Shown here piece by piece: positions 42,672 to 52,248 of a DNA stretch of 64,000 nucleotides. The position numbers were made by a program, and so were the translations under genes. Location: assembly GCA_016716225.1 (NCBI GenBank), contig JADJWT010000001.1:186001-250000 (forward strand), read 5' to 3'. Origin of the DNA: Ignavibacteriota bacterium. Its GTDB lineage: Bacteria; Bacteroidota; Ignavibacteria; Ignavibacteriales; Melioribacteraceae. The notes below the pieces were generated by a model that worked only from the letters and a program-made list of their open reading frames with translations, did no database searches and was not told where the DNA came from. Position 1 is the first letter of the stretch, and each line of letters starts with the position of its first letter.

Positions 42672-43766
42672 TTACTTATTCAAATGTTCTAAAATATCTT
42701 TTTTAACTTCGGGATCAATTTGATAATCTGTTTTAAAGCTATGAAGTAAAACATCAACTTCTTGAATTATACTTTTCTTAAAATATTTTGGAGCAAATAC
42801 AGAAGCATCTAACATATAAATTCTTCGTGATTTTTCATCATAAAGTGTATAATTTACAAAGGGACCACCGCCGCTTAGATCATTAAACCTCCATAATCCT
42901 TGTGTCATTAATGAATATTTTCCGTTAAAATTTATTTCGGTTTCCATTCTATAATCATCATATAATTGAACATAAGATGAATCATCTGTTGTTCTATAAA
43001 ATTTTTCAGTCAGAAAATTTCTTTTTGATGTAATAGAATCTTTTTGCAGAAATTCTGGTGAAGCGTTTTCAATCCAATGAATGAAAATCCATCTTTCCAT
43101 GTCTGTATTTACACCTCTTCTAAGCCAAACAAAATTATCATCCGGAGCTTCCATTGCCAATTGATAATCTGCTTGAACATAAATCATCCAACCATATTTT
43201 GATAATAAATTTGCTTCAATATTTTTTTGTTCAAAATGTTTATTGTAAAGCCCGAGAGCCATTCTTTTATTTGAAGCATCTCTAAAGTAATAGAGTAAAT
43301 CATCTTTTTTACTTAATATTTGCGATTTCAGCTTTTCAATAGATGAAGAAGTTAAGATCATTACGAGCTGATTATTTGCCCACAAATCATATTTATTAAT
43401 TACAAAAACTGAATCGGAATTAATCATTTTCTTTACTTTTTCATCAATTATTGAATGCAAATATTGTGATGTTGGCAAATCAGTGTCAAGAGCTGCAAGA
43501 ATAATAATATTCTTTTGCAATTTTAATTTTTCAAGATCTGAGAAACGTCTACGTTTAATTTCGAAAAGTTCTTCGGGCTGCGGAGTGTAAATTACCTTAC
43601 CGAATGTCTGCTTCAGTTCGTCTTCAACTTCCTTAAATTCAATGGAATCTGCAACAATAAAAATTTCATCTTCTTCACCTTTTGCTTGTTTCTTGGTATC
43701 GCATGCTTGCAAAACAAATAGTGAGAATAAAATTGAGATTACTAAAAAAGTAGATTTTGTTTTCAT
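42672..43766 (-). CDS. DUF4837-family lipoprotein
   Basis: 364 residues from ATG 43766, chosen because it places a lipoprotein signal at the very N-terminus ('KSTFLVISILFSLFVLQAC', lipid-modified Cys about residue 22); an upstream in-frame ATG at 43802 would add 12 residues before it. The body matches the Bacteroidota/Chlorobi DUF4837 pattern: 'IFIVADSIEFKEVEDELKQTFGKVIYTPQPEELFEI' (split), 'LLSKYGWMIYVQADYQLAMEAPDDNFVWLRRG' (split), 'RWIFIHWIENA', and 'YRMETEINFNGKYSLMTQGLWRFND' (split). Function unknown; it is probably on the inner face of the outer membrane. It lies 26 bp upstream of truA. Confidence 0.85.
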   Translation of the reverse strand: MKTKSTFLVISILFSLFVLQACDTKKQAKGEEDEIFIVADSIEFKEVEDELKQTFGKVIYTPQPEELFEIKRRRFSDLEKLKLQKNIIILAALDTDLPTSQYLHSIIDEKVKKMINSDSVFVINKYDLWANNQLVMILTSSSIEKLKSQILSKKDDLLYYFRDASNKRMALGLYNKHFEQKNIEANLLSKYGWMIYVQADYQLAMEAPDDNFVWLRRGVNTDMERWIFIHWIENASPEFLQKDSITSKRNFLTEKFYRTTDDSSYVQLYDDYRMETEINFNGKYSLMTQGLWRFNDLSGGGPFVNYTLYDEKSRRIYMLDASVFAPKYFKKSIIQEVDVLLHSFKTDYQIDPEVKKDILEHLNK

Positions 43767-43829
43767 ATAATTAAATTTTGTTTTTAAGTTCTTTTTAAAC
43801 ATTAAAGCGTTTATATGGTTCCTTGTTAA

Positions 43830-44477
43830 TTATAAAATAAACTTCGGTAATAAAAGAAAATACAATCCCCACATTGTTAAACCAATAGAAATTGGAATTG
43901 TTAAATTATCATCAGCCCAGCCGTAAGAAATATTTTCAACTATTGCCCCAACAGCACCGCCAATAATTCCTATAAAAAATTCCAAAAAAATTCCTTCAAC
44001 TTTTGGCGTAAGCAAAACTACAATTATTCCAAATACAAAAAATGCAAAAGTTCCTTCAAAACTTTTTGAAAGGAATTTATGTTTGCCAAATTTTCTTCCA
44101 ATTAATGCGGCAGCAATATCGCAAATTATCAGCATAGAAAATGCAGTAATAAAAATAATTTTGGGGAAAATCCACATAGTAATTGTTGCAGCAATGAAAA
44201 CATATGAAGCTCCATTTAAATTTTTCTTCTTCATATCATTTTCATGTTCACGCATTATAAATCCGAAAATATTCTGAACAAATTTATTAAGAGAAGGAAT
44301 ATAATATCTGCTGAAATCAATTAATACCGAAATAACAGTAATTGGAATTAAGATTTTTAATGCATCAGATTTGGATATAAAATTATAAATAATTGGAATA
44401 GATAATGAACAAAGGTGAATACTCTTTCTGAGCAATTCACCTTTAAAATTTATTGAACCATTATCAAATGAGGTCAT
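43830..44477 (-). CDS. CTP-dependent diacylglycerol/dolichol-kinase-type membrane protein (SEC59/DGK1/VTE5)
   Basis: 215 residues from ATG 44477, which has AAAGGA just before it and overlaps the ftsH stop by 14 bases. About six to seven membrane helices are visible. The family signature is 'ELLRKSIHLCSLSIPIIYN' at the N-terminus, 'LIDFSRYYIP', 'NGASYVFIAATI', 'CDIAAALIGRKFGKHKF' and 'KSFEGTFAFFVFG', typical of the phosphatidate cytidylyltransferase-like/SEC59-DGK1-VTE5 group that phosphorylates lipid alcohols such as dolichol, phytol or diacylglycerol using CTP. The bacterial substrate is unknown. It is translationally coupled to ftsH. Confidence 0.85.
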   Translation of the reverse strand: MTSFDNGSINFKGELLRKSIHLCSLSIPIIYNFISKSDALKILIPITVISVLIDFSRYYIPSLNKFVQNIFGFIMREHENDMKKKNLNGASYVFIAATITMWIFPKIIFITAFSMLIICDIAAALIGRKFGKHKFLSKSFEGTFAFFVFGIIVVLLTPKVEGIFLEFFIGIIGGAVGAIVENISYGWADDNLTIPISIGLTMWGLYFLLLPKFIL

Positions 44478-46560
44478 TTTCCTTTGTAGGATTTGATTCG
44501 GCAGGAGAACGGTTAACTTTTTCATCCATCAATTTTTTTACATGATCCGGAATTTCTTCTTTCTTGTTGGAAGGTTCATCATTTCCATTTTTTCTAGCTG
44601 GTGGTAAATTTTCACCCTTTAGGATTTTATCAATTTCTTCGGCATCTAAAATTTCTCGCTCCAACAATTCTTCTGATAATCTATGAAGTTCATCAATATT
44701 CTCTGTCAATATTTTTTCAGCTCTTTCCATTCCCCTAGTTACAATTGCTCTAACTTCTTCATCAATATCTTGCGCTGTTTTTTCACTATAATCTTGATGT
44801 TTTGTAACTTCTCTACCCAGAAATAGTTCTTCTTCATTTTTTCCGTAAGCTAAAGGTCCAAGTTTTTCACTCATACCCCATTCGCAAACCATTTTGCGTG
44901 CAATATTTGTAGCTTTTTCAATATCATTTCCTGCACCGGTTGTAAAAGAATTGAATACAATTTTTTCCGCTGCGCGTCCGCCTAAGGCATAAGCAATCAT
45001 AGCTTCTAGATAATCTTTCGAATAAGTATGTTTTTCATCAACTGGAAGATAAGTTGTAACACCGAGCGCTCTTCCTCTTGGAATAATTGTAACTTTGTGC
45101 ACGGGATCTGATTCCGGAATTTTTAATGCAACTAAAACGTGACCAATTTCATGATAAGCAGTTGTGCGTTTTTCCTTTTCGGAAATTATCATACTTTTGC
45201 GTTCCATTCCCATCATAACTTTATCTTTTGCATCTTCAAAATCATCCATATTTACAGTATTTTTATTTTGACGAGCAGCAAGTAAAGCGGCTTCATTTAC
45301 AAGATTTGCAAGTTCAGCTCCGGCTAATCCCGGTGTACCTTTTGCTAAAACTTTTAAATCAACTTCCGGTGCCAATGGAATTTTTCTTGTATGAACTTTT
45401 AAAATTCCCTCACGACCATTTACATCCGGTCTATCTACAACAACTTGTCTATCAAATCTTCCGGGACGTAATAAAGCGGGATCTAAAACATCAGGTCTAT
45501 TTGTTGCTGCAATAATAATTACACCGTTGTTTTGTTCAAAACCATCCATTTCAACAAGTAAAGCATTTAAAGTTTGTTCACGTTCGTCATGTCCGCCGCC
45601 TAAACCAGCACCGCGGTGACGACCAACTGCATCAATTTCATCAATAAAAATTATACATGGTGCATTTTTCTTTCCTTGATCAAAAAGATCTCTAACTCTG
45701 CTAGCACCAACTCCAACAAACATTTCCACAAAATCTGCACCGCTGATTGAAAAAAATGGAACTCCGGCTTCGCCAGCAACTGCACGAGCCATTAAAGTTT
45801 TTCCGGTTCCAGGAGGTCCCAATAATAAAACTCCTCTTGGGATTTTTCCACCAAGTTTCTGAAATTTTGATGGTTCTTTAAGAAACTCAATAATTTCCTG
45901 CAATTCTTGTTTTGCTTCATCAGCTCCGGCAACATCTTTAAACGTAACTTTCAAAGATGATTGAGAATTTAATTTAGCTCTACTTTTTCCAAAATTAAAA
46001 ATTCCTCTTGTTCCGCCAGTACCTCCACCTTGCATTCTACGCATGATAAGTACCCAAATTCCAATCATTAAAATCCATGGTAAAAAACTGATTAAAACCG
46101 TGAACCATTCATTAGAATCTAAAGTGAAATTATATTTTATTCCTTTTTCTTTCCAAAGTGCTTGATGTTGTTCAATAATTTTTTCATAAATAATTGTGCT
46201 TATTTTTTCTGTGGGAATTGAATTTTTTCCAACTGGTACAGTTTGTTCTGATTTAAGTTTAATCTCAAGCGTATAATTATTAATTTCCGATTTTATAACG
46301 TTAATTTCGCTAATTTGATCTTGAGCTAAAAGAGATTCATAAACACCGTAATCAACTTCAATTGCTTCTCCTCTATTTGTATTGAGGAATTGCATAACAA
46401 TTACTGCTGCAATTATTACGGCTCCCCAGCTAAAAACAGATTTTAGGATTTTTGACCAATCAAAATCTCCATCGGGTTTTTGAGGTCCAAATCCTTTATT
46501 TTTTTTAGGATTATTATTTTGTTCGTTTGCCATAAATAGTTTATTAAAAGGTTTATACAT
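44464..46560 (-). CDS. ftsH: ATP-dependent zinc metalloprotease FtsH
   Basis: 698 residues. Two membrane helices flank a periplasmic domain (helices about 42-58 and 155-174), then the AAA+ module with Walker A GPPGTGKT (248-255), Walker B 'CIIFIDEIDAVG', second region of homology 'NRPDVLDPALLRPGRFDRQ' and the M41 protease with HEIGH (470-474). A Lys/Glu/Pro-rich tail ends the chain. It degrades misfolded or regulated membrane and soluble proteins. GGAG six bases before the first ATG supports the start at 46560, 11 bp after hpt. The hpt-ftsH-lipid kinase order, with tilS ahead, is a widely conserved neighbourhood. Confidence 0.97.
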   Translation of the reverse strand: MYKPFNKLFMANEQNNNPKKNKGFGPQKPDGDFDWSKILKSVFSWGAVIIAAVIVMQFLNTNRGEAIEVDYGVYESLLAQDQISEINVIKSEINNYTLEIKLKSEQTVPVGKNSIPTEKISTIIYEKIIEQHQALWKEKGIKYNFTLDSNEWFTVLISFLPWILMIGIWVLIMRRMQGGGTGGTRGIFNFGKSRAKLNSQSSLKVTFKDVAGADEAKQELQEIIEFLKEPSKFQKLGGKIPRGVLLLGPPGTGKTLMARAVAGEAGVPFFSISGADFVEMFVGVGASRVRDLFDQGKKNAPCIIFIDEIDAVGRHRGAGLGGGHDEREQTLNALLVEMDGFEQNNGVIIIAATNRPDVLDPALLRPGRFDRQVVVDRPDVNGREGILKVHTRKIPLAPEVDLKVLAKGTPGLAGAELANLVNEAALLAARQNKNTVNMDDFEDAKDKVMMGMERKSMIISEKEKRTTAYHEIGHVLVALKIPESDPVHKVTIIPRGRALGVTTYLPVDEKHTYSKDYLEAMIAYALGGRAAEKIVFNSFTTGAGNDIEKATNIARKMVCEWGMSEKLGPLAYGKNEEELFLGREVTKHQDYSEKTAQDIDEEVRAIVTRGMERAEKILTENIDELHRLSEELLEREILDAEEIDKILKGENLPPARKNGNDEPSNKKEEIPDHVKKLMDEKVNRSPAESNPTKENDLI

Positions 46561-46571
46561 TTATTTCTCCG

Positions 46572-47135
46572 CTATTCGCTTAAAGCGTAAATAGAATTCA
46601 AATTCCTAAATTTTTGTGCGTAATCTAAACCATACCCAATAACAAATTTATTTGGAATTTCAAAGCCAATATAATCAATTTTAGCTTTATATTTTAGACT
46701 TTCCGGTTTTACAAGCAGACTTGCAATTTTTACACTTGCTGGTTTATGGTTTTTCAAGATATCTTTTATAAATTGAATTGAAAGTCCGGTATCAACGATA
46801 TCTTCTACAATTATTATATGTCTTTCGTTAATATCGGCATTTAATTCCTTAATTAATTTTACATCTCCGGTTGAAATTTTTGCATCGCCGTAACTTGAAA
46901 GTTTGAAAAAATCAATTTCAACATGAATATTAATTTTTTTTACCAAATCTGATAAGAAGATAAAAGAACCATTTAATACACCAATTAAAATAGGTAATTT
47001 GCCTTGATATTCTTTTGAAATTTGTTCGCCTAATTCCTTTACTCTATTTAGAATTTTTTCTTCAGAAATAAGTGTTACAAATTTTTCGGTTCCAACCCAA
47101 ATTTCACCTTTTTCGTTTTCAATTATTTTAGACAT
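46572..47135 (-). CDS. hpt: Hypoxanthine phosphoribosyltransferase
   Basis: 187 residues. The type I PRTase fold is shown by 'PILIGVLNGSFIFLSDLVK', 'VEIDFFKLSSYGDAKISTG', the PRPP loop 'HIIIVEDIVDTGLSIQFI' (about 98-115, EDIVDTG), and 'KVKYAKIDYIGFEIPNKFVIGYGLDY'-like ending (here 'KAKIDYIGFEIPNKFVIGYG'). It salvages hypoxanthine and guanine to IMP and GMP. It overlaps tilS by 13 bases and lies 11 bp before ftsH; tilS-hpt-ftsH is a conserved order in many bacteria. All catalytic residues are present. Confidence 0.95.
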   Translation of the reverse strand: MSKIIENEKGEIWVGTEKFVTLISEEKILNRVKELGEQISKEYQGKLPILIGVLNGSFIFLSDLVKKINIHVEIDFFKLSSYGDAKISTGDVKLIKELNADINERHIIIVEDIVDTGLSIQFIKDILKNHKPASVKIASLLVKPESLKYKAKIDYIGFEIPNKFVIGYGLDYAQKFRNLNSIYALSE

Positions 47136-48493
47136 ATTTTAATCGCGTTTTTTGTTTCATTTGTTATTTTATATTTCTCACTAATTCTTAAACCAACTAA
47201 ATAAATAACTTCATCATTGTTAAGCAAAACCCATTGATTTTCTTTTTCTGAGTTTGGAATTTTCAAATCTGTTAAAACATCAGATACTTTTTTTGTTCCT
47301 TTCATTCCTAATAGTTGAATTTTATCTCCGGCTTTCCATTTTCGTAAGACTAAATTTCCTTCAATTTTTTCTGCCGAAATTATTTCAACATTTTTTTGAA
47401 TTTTCAATTCATCGGGAATTTCTTCCAACTTTTCAATTGTCAGTGTTTTCCCCAAAACTCTTACTTTGCTGTTTAATTCCAATAAAAATGAATCCTTGGA
47501 AATTTTATTCTTTTTCAGAATTACAATTTTATTTCTTTCTCTAATTGCAAAAAATTCTTTGCTGAATTCAAGTTTAGTTCCACTTTTAGAACTTATTAGA
47601 TTTTCAAATTGTAGAAAATCTTTAAAGTTGAATTCAATTTTTAAATTTTTCTCAAAAACTAACTTTAGAATTTCACCAAGAATTTCTTTCGGATATTTTT
47701 TCAATTCAATTAAATCAAGATTAATTTCGCTTTTATTTTTTGAAATAATTTTCCAGAAAGAATTTTCAATAAAATAATTTAGAATTTTATTTTGATTTCT
47801 AAATACTTCAGACGAATTAAGTACAGTTTCGTTTAATGAAGGATTTACTTTTTTCAAATTTGGAATTATTTCATTCCGAATAAAATTTCTTCTGAAATTT
47901 ATATCTGAATTTGAACTATCCGTAACAAAATCTATTTTTCCATTTTTTAAATATTCAAAAATTTCTGATTTTGAAATGCATAAAAATGGTCGAATTAGAT
48001 TTTCTTTCTTGATTGTAATTCCACTTAAACCTTCAATTCCGGTTCCGCTAACAATATTTAAAAGAACACTTTCCAAATTATCATCAGAATTATGAGCAGT
48101 GATAATTAAATCAGAATTACTTTTTTTTAGATTTTCATCAAACTTTTTGTAACGTAAAATTCTTGCCGCTTCTTCAATTGATAATTTTTTCTTCTTTGCA
48201 AAACTCTTAACATTTATACTTTCTGAAAAAAATTCAATATTTAATTTTGAACAAAAATTCCTGCAAAAATTTTCATCATAATCAGCTTCTTTCCCTCGCA
48301 GATTATGATTTATATGAACTGCGGCAATTTCAATTTTATATTTTTTTTTATACTTATTAAAAAAGTTAAGTGCAAAAACCGAATCTGCACCGCCGCTTAA
48401 ACCAATTAAAACCTTTTTTGCGTCACTTAGCAATTGATGTCTGTTAATAAAATTTATAACTTCTTGTTCAATTGTTTTCTGATGCTTTTTCAA
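47123..48493 (-). CDS. tilS: tRNA(Ile)-lysidine synthetase
   Basis: 456 residues. The ATP pyrophosphatase P-loop is 'VLIGLSGGADSVFALNFF' (SGGADS 33-38), followed by 'AAVHINHNLRGKEADYDENFC', 'LSIEEAARILRYKKF', 'LIITAHNSDDNLESVLLNIVSGTG' (split) and 'RPFLCISKSEI'. The C-terminal ~80 residues ('RKWKAGDKIQLLGMKGTKKVSD') are the TilS substrate-binding domain. It makes lysidine at position 34 of tRNA-Ile(CAU), so that AUA is read as Ile. Overlaps hpt by 13 bases, and follows greA by 18 bp. Full length, all motifs present. Confidence 0.95.
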   Translation of the reverse strand: MKKHQKTIEQEVINFINRHQLLSDAKKVLIGLSGGADSVFALNFFNKYKKKYKIEIAAVHINHNLRGKEADYDENFCRNFCSKLNIEFFSESINVKSFAKKKKLSIEEAARILRYKKFDENLKKSNSDLIITAHNSDDNLESVLLNIVSGTGIEGLSGITIKKENLIRPFLCISKSEIFEYLKNGKIDFVTDSSNSDINFRRNFIRNEIIPNLKKVNPSLNETVLNSSEVFRNQNKILNYFIENSFWKIISKNKSEINLDLIELKKYPKEILGEILKLVFEKNLKIEFNFKDFLQFENLISSKSGTKLEFSKEFFAIRERNKIVILKKNKISKDSFLLELNSKVRVLGKTLTIEKLEEIPDELKIQKNVEIISAEKIEGNLVLRKWKAGDKIQLLGMKGTKKVSDVLTDLKIPNSEKENQWVLLNNDEVIYLVGLRISEKYKITNETKNAIKICLK

Positions 48494-48511
48494 ATTCTTA
48501 GTAAATCTATT

Positions 48512-48982
48512 TTACTCAATTTTCAAAATTTCAAATTTAATAATTCCGGCAGGAACTTTTGCTTCAACAATTTGACCCTTTTTTGCTCCCATCAATGCGC
48601 TTCCAACCGGAGAAGTAATTGCAATTTTACCACTTTGCAAATCTGCTTCTTCCTCTGAAACCAAAGTGTATTTATAATTTTTTTTGTTATTCATATTTAT
48701 AACTTCAACAGTTGAAAGAATATGAACTTCATCTTCTTTAAATCTAGATGTATCAATTACTTTTGCTTTTGCAAGCATTTCTTCCATTTTGCTGATCTTA
48801 AGTTCCAAATGACCTTGAGCTTCTTTTGCTGCATCATATTCCGCGTTTTCAGATAAATCACCGTAAGATCTTGCTTCGGCAATTCTTTGAGCCATATTTT
48901 TTCTTCCATTGGTTTTAAGATCTTTTAATTCTTTTTCCAATTCATGTAATTTTTCTTGACTTAAATAAACAAAGTTTGCCAA
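48512..48982 (-). CDS. greA: Transcription elongation factor GreA (TTG start)
   Basis: 156 residues, standard for GreA. The N-terminal coiled coil contains 'LKTNGRKNMAQRIAEARSYGDLSENAEYDAAKEAQG' (split; the acidic tip is DLSENAEYD), and the C-terminal FKBP-like domain has 'YTLVSEEEADLQSGKIAITSPVGSALMGAKKGQIVEAKVPAG' (split). It enters the secondary channel of RNA polymerase and rescues backtracked complexes. The start codon is TTG at 48982 with GGAG seven bases upstream; it gives exactly the family N-terminus, so the rare start is well supported. A terminator lies between it and addB upstream, so greA probably opens the tilS-hpt-ftsH transcript. Confidence 0.95.
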   Translation of the reverse strand: MANFVYLSQEKLHELEKELKDLKTNGRKNMAQRIAEARSYGDLSENAEYDAAKEAQGHLELKISKMEEMLAKAKVIDTSRFKEDEVHILSTVEVINMNNKKNYKYTLVSEEEADLQSGKIAITSPVGSALMGAKKGQIVEAKVPAGIIKFEILKIE

Positions 48983-49010
48983 TTACGTTCTCCTTTTTTA
49001 TGGCTATATA

Positions 49011-49040
49011 AAAAAAATTGCCATCGCTTTCGCAATGGCA
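49011..49040 (-). terminator. Rho-independent terminator after the addB-like gene
   Basis: On the minus strand TGCCATTGC, loop GAAA, GCGATGGCA forms a nine-pair stem with an internal wobble, followed by A and a run of Ts. It lies about 50 bp after the addB-like stop and about 30 bp before greA, separating the two transcripts. Confidence 0.9.
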
Positions 49041-49090
49041 TGCATAAAATTAATAAAATTTAGCTTCGTAAACAAGAAAATGAATTTAGA

Positions 49091-52000
49091 TTATGCAGAC
49101 TCAAAGACCTCTTTTACTCTGCAAAAAGAATTAAAATCGCAATAATTACAAACTTTTTCTTCTCTATTTTCCAAAGTTGAGAGATGAAAATTTCCGTTTT
49201 TAATTTTGTTGTGATATTGAATAATTTTTCCACTTGTTGAATTTAACAATTCATCGGTTAATATTTTTTTTTCGTCTGAATTTATTTTCCCTCTAACTTT
49301 TAGATTGATTGGCATTTTACCAAATTTTTCATCTCTAAAATTTAGCGAATAAATTATCATATCATTTGGGTCAAAATCTTTATTTTCGACTTCTTTCAAA
49401 ATTTGTTTTCCGGCAATTAAATAAACCGGAAGCTGAAGCGATAAACCATCAAACAATTCTTGCACACTTGGTTTCTTACCTTTTAGTTTATAATCAACAA
49501 TATTGTATTGCAGATTTATTTCGTCAAGATCAATTCTATCAATAGTTCCGCGCAAATTTACTTCACCGATTACTAAATTTTTATTAAAATCATTTTTTCT
49601 GTTTGAAATATTTCCGAAACTATTTTCAAAATATTTTGGAAGAAAATTTGTCTGATTTTCTGTTTCTTCTTGCAGAAATTTATATAGAATTGATAATTCT
49701 TTATTTCCCTCAATTCCAAGAATTTTTTCTTTTTCGAAAAATGCAATTGGCGAATTTAAATTTAATGCGGAAATTTTTTCTTCAGCAATTTTAAATATAA
49801 TTTTTTTCAATTTTGCAAAATCTTCAGTTCCTTCAATATTCAACGGAAGTTTTTCATCATTAACTTTTTTGTAAAATTCATACAAAATTGAGTGAAGAAC
49901 ATTTCCTAATTCCATTGGTTCAAATTCTTCAGTTGGTTCTTCTATTGGTTTAATTTTTAAAATTCGTTCAGAAAAATATTTAAACGGACACTTTGCAAAA
50001 GTTTCTAATTGTGAAATTGAAAATTCACGTTTAGAAATTTCATTTAAATATTCTTTAAAGTTTTCTTGATTGGAATTTACAAATCCATTATAAATATTTT
50101 CTTCAAGATAGTTTTCTGACCTTAAATTTCTGATTTTATTTTTTTTAATAATTTGCTCAGAGTCAATTCCAGCTTTGTTAATTTCACATAACAAATTTTT
50201 ATTTTCAATATTGTTACCAAATTCAATAAGTAATTCTTCGGTTGAATATATTTTTTTTTCTTCGGAAGAATTATATTCTGTAACTTCAAAAACATTTTCA
50301 AAATCGTCAATAAATGTTGATTGAACAAGTTCGGAATCTTTATCACTTTGCGGAATTGATAAAAACAGTTTTTTATTCCACGAACATAAAGTTTGATAAA
50401 AATGAAACTTTTCTTCAATTTGATGAATAATTTCTTGCTTTCGGAAAGAACCGGAAAAAAATATTTCCGGAGAATATTTTGTGGGGAAATCACCATCACA
50501 CATTCCGCCTAAAAATAAATAATCAAAATCCAATCCTCTAATTTCATTTAAAGAAGTAACCAAAACTCCATAGTCTGATTTTTCCTTTACATTAAATCTT
50601 GCCCAATTGCAAATTGTTCTAATTTGCTCAAGGTAAAAACTTAATGAATATTTTTTTTCAATTTCTTCTTCTTTCTTTACTAAAAATAAAACTTCACTTA
50701 ATGTTTTAACCAATACAGTTAAGGCTTTTATGTGTTCTTCTTCTTTTCCGTTTGAATCTTCAAGAACTGTACATGGCAATTTTAAGTGTAATAAAACCTT
50801 GTTGAAATTTTGTAAAAATTCGTCAATTGTATTTTTCTTCCTTAACGAATATAAAATTGCATCTATTTTTTTTATATCAGTTAAAGCTTTGTTATAATTT
50901 TGAATAATAGAGTTCTGATCTTGATTCAATAATCTTTCATTAAATTTTAATAGATTTTTTGCATCTGAAATAATTTGTTCCCAATTATTTTTTCCACCGA
51001 TAATTTTTAATTCATTTGCAACAGAAATCAAATTGTTAAAATCAACATTTTCAATTTTAATAAATCCATTTGTTAATACTCTAAAAATATCATCATAATT
51101 AAAATCGCTTTCAAGCAATTCCAGCAGACTTATTGCGGCAATTACGGGCGAAGATGATTTTAAAGAAATTCTATCCGTAAGATTTAATGGAATTCCATAC
51201 TTATGAAAAATATCTCTTACTTTACTTGAATAAGTTCCAACAATATTAAATACTACACAAATATTTTCCGGCTGAATATTTTTTTCTAAAATTAATTCTT
51301 TAGTGATTTTTGCAATAGTTTCAATTTCATCATTTCTATTTTTGGAATTTATCTTTACAACTTTATCTTTATAAACTGATAATCTTACATCAACTTTATT
51401 AAATAAATTTTGTTTTAAACTTTCTCTGAACGTATTATTTTCATTCTCAGAATTTTTTTCAACTTGGTTAAATCCAAGCTGGATAAACCTCAAATATATT
51501 TTTGATAAATGGCTAAACAAATTTTCATTTTGTTCATCGTAATCAAAACTAATCGATAAATTATTATTTACAACATTTGCTAATTTGATGATTATTTCAA
51601 TTTCCGGATTTGTAAATTCATCAAATCCATCAATAATAATTGCATTTACATTTGGAAATAATCTCGTGAATGAATTTTTAAAATCATTATTGGATACAGA
51701 AATTATATCATTATAAATATCGCCAATTTCATAAGCAGATAATTTTTTACATTTTTGCGCATATGATGTAAATATTTCCGCAATATCTTCAGCTTTTAAT
51801 TTTTCACTTCCATCTAATTTTTGAGATTCTTCCAGTAATTTGTTTTCTGAAATTCCATTTCGTTTATATTCCGAAATTACATTTTTAATTTTATCTAAAG
51901 TTCCGAATGGAATTCCGTTTGAATATGCAGCAAAGTATTTTAATTTTAATTCATCACAAGTTTCTTTAATTAAAACCGTTGATGCGGCTTCACTTAATAA

Positions 52001-52234
52001 AACAAATGGCTTTAAATGTTTTAGTAGTTTTGTGTTAAGAGTTGTAAAAGTTTCTATATTTATTTTTGTTATTGGAGAATTTGAAAATTTACCAATTATG
52101 TTTTTTTTCAATTCTCGAAGTCTTCGATTTGTAGGAATTATTATTAAAATATTTTCAATGCTATCTTGAGATATTTCTGAATTAAGTAGTTTTTGAATTG
52201 TTGAAGAAAAATTTTTATTTCTTGAAAGTATCAT
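49091..52234 (-). CDS. addB: AddB-like nuclease/inactive helicase with Fe-S cluster
   Basis: 1047 residues. The N-terminus is helicase-like but has no Walker A ('LIIIPTNRRLRELKKNII' where AddB of Bacillus has a P-loop), so ATPase activity there is doubtful. Degenerate helicase motifs follow ('FDYLFLGGMCDGDFP'). The C-terminus is a PD-(D/E)XK nuclease: 'ISQLETFAKCPFKYFSERI', 'NLRGTIDRIDLDEIN', 'YNIVDYKLKGKKPS', 'GLSLQLPVYLIAG', ending with 'VCNYCDFNSFCRV'. The Cys in 'AKCPF' plus Cys 1029, 1032 and 1038 form the 4Fe-4S pattern of AddB. It pairs with AddA (9449-12949) to process double-strand breaks. It lies 14 bp after the DUF192 gene; a terminator follows. Confidence 0.88.
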   Translation of the reverse strand: MILSRNKNFSSTIQKLLNSEISQDSIENILIIIPTNRRLRELKKNIIGKFSNSPITKINIETFTTLNTKLLKHLKPFVLLSEAASTVLIKETCDELKLKYFAAYSNGIPFGTLDKIKNVISEYKRNGISENKLLEESQKLDGSEKLKAEDIAEIFTSYAQKCKKLSAYEIGDIYNDIISVSNNDFKNSFTRLFPNVNAIIIDGFDEFTNPEIEIIIKLANVVNNNLSISFDYDEQNENLFSHLSKIYLRFIQLGFNQVEKNSENENNTFRESLKQNLFNKVDVRLSVYKDKVVKINSKNRNDEIETIAKITKELILEKNIQPENICVVFNIVGTYSSKVRDIFHKYGIPLNLTDRISLKSSSPVIAAISLLELLESDFNYDDIFRVLTNGFIKIENVDFNNLISVANELKIIGGKNNWEQIISDAKNLLKFNERLLNQDQNSIIQNYNKALTDIKKIDAILYSLRKKNTIDEFLQNFNKVLLHLKLPCTVLEDSNGKEEEHIKALTVLVKTLSEVLFLVKKEEEIEKKYSLSFYLEQIRTICNWARFNVKEKSDYGVLVTSLNEIRGLDFDYLFLGGMCDGDFPTKYSPEIFFSGSFRKQEIIHQIEEKFHFYQTLCSWNKKLFLSIPQSDKDSELVQSTFIDDFENVFEVTEYNSSEEKKIYSTEELLIEFGNNIENKNLLCEINKAGIDSEQIIKKNKIRNLRSENYLEENIYNGFVNSNQENFKEYLNEISKREFSISQLETFAKCPFKYFSERILKIKPIEEPTEEFEPMELGNVLHSILYEFYKKVNDEKLPLNIEGTEDFAKLKKIIFKIAEEKISALNLNSPIAFFEKEKILGIEGNKELSILYKFLQEETENQTNFLPKYFENSFGNISNRKNDFNKNLVIGEVNLRGTIDRIDLDEINLQYNIVDYKLKGKKPSVQELFDGLSLQLPVYLIAGKQILKEVENKDFDPNDMIIYSLNFRDEKFGKMPINLKVRGKINSDEKKILTDELLNSTSGKIIQYHNKIKNGNFHLSTLENREEKVCNYCDFNSFCRVKEVFESA

Positions 52235-52248
52235 TAAAATGAATTTTT

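Noticed and set aside
46533..46560. Alternative ftsH start nine codons downstream
   Set aside because: The first ATG has a GGAG site six bases upstream; the later ATG has no such site, although its protein would also be plausible.
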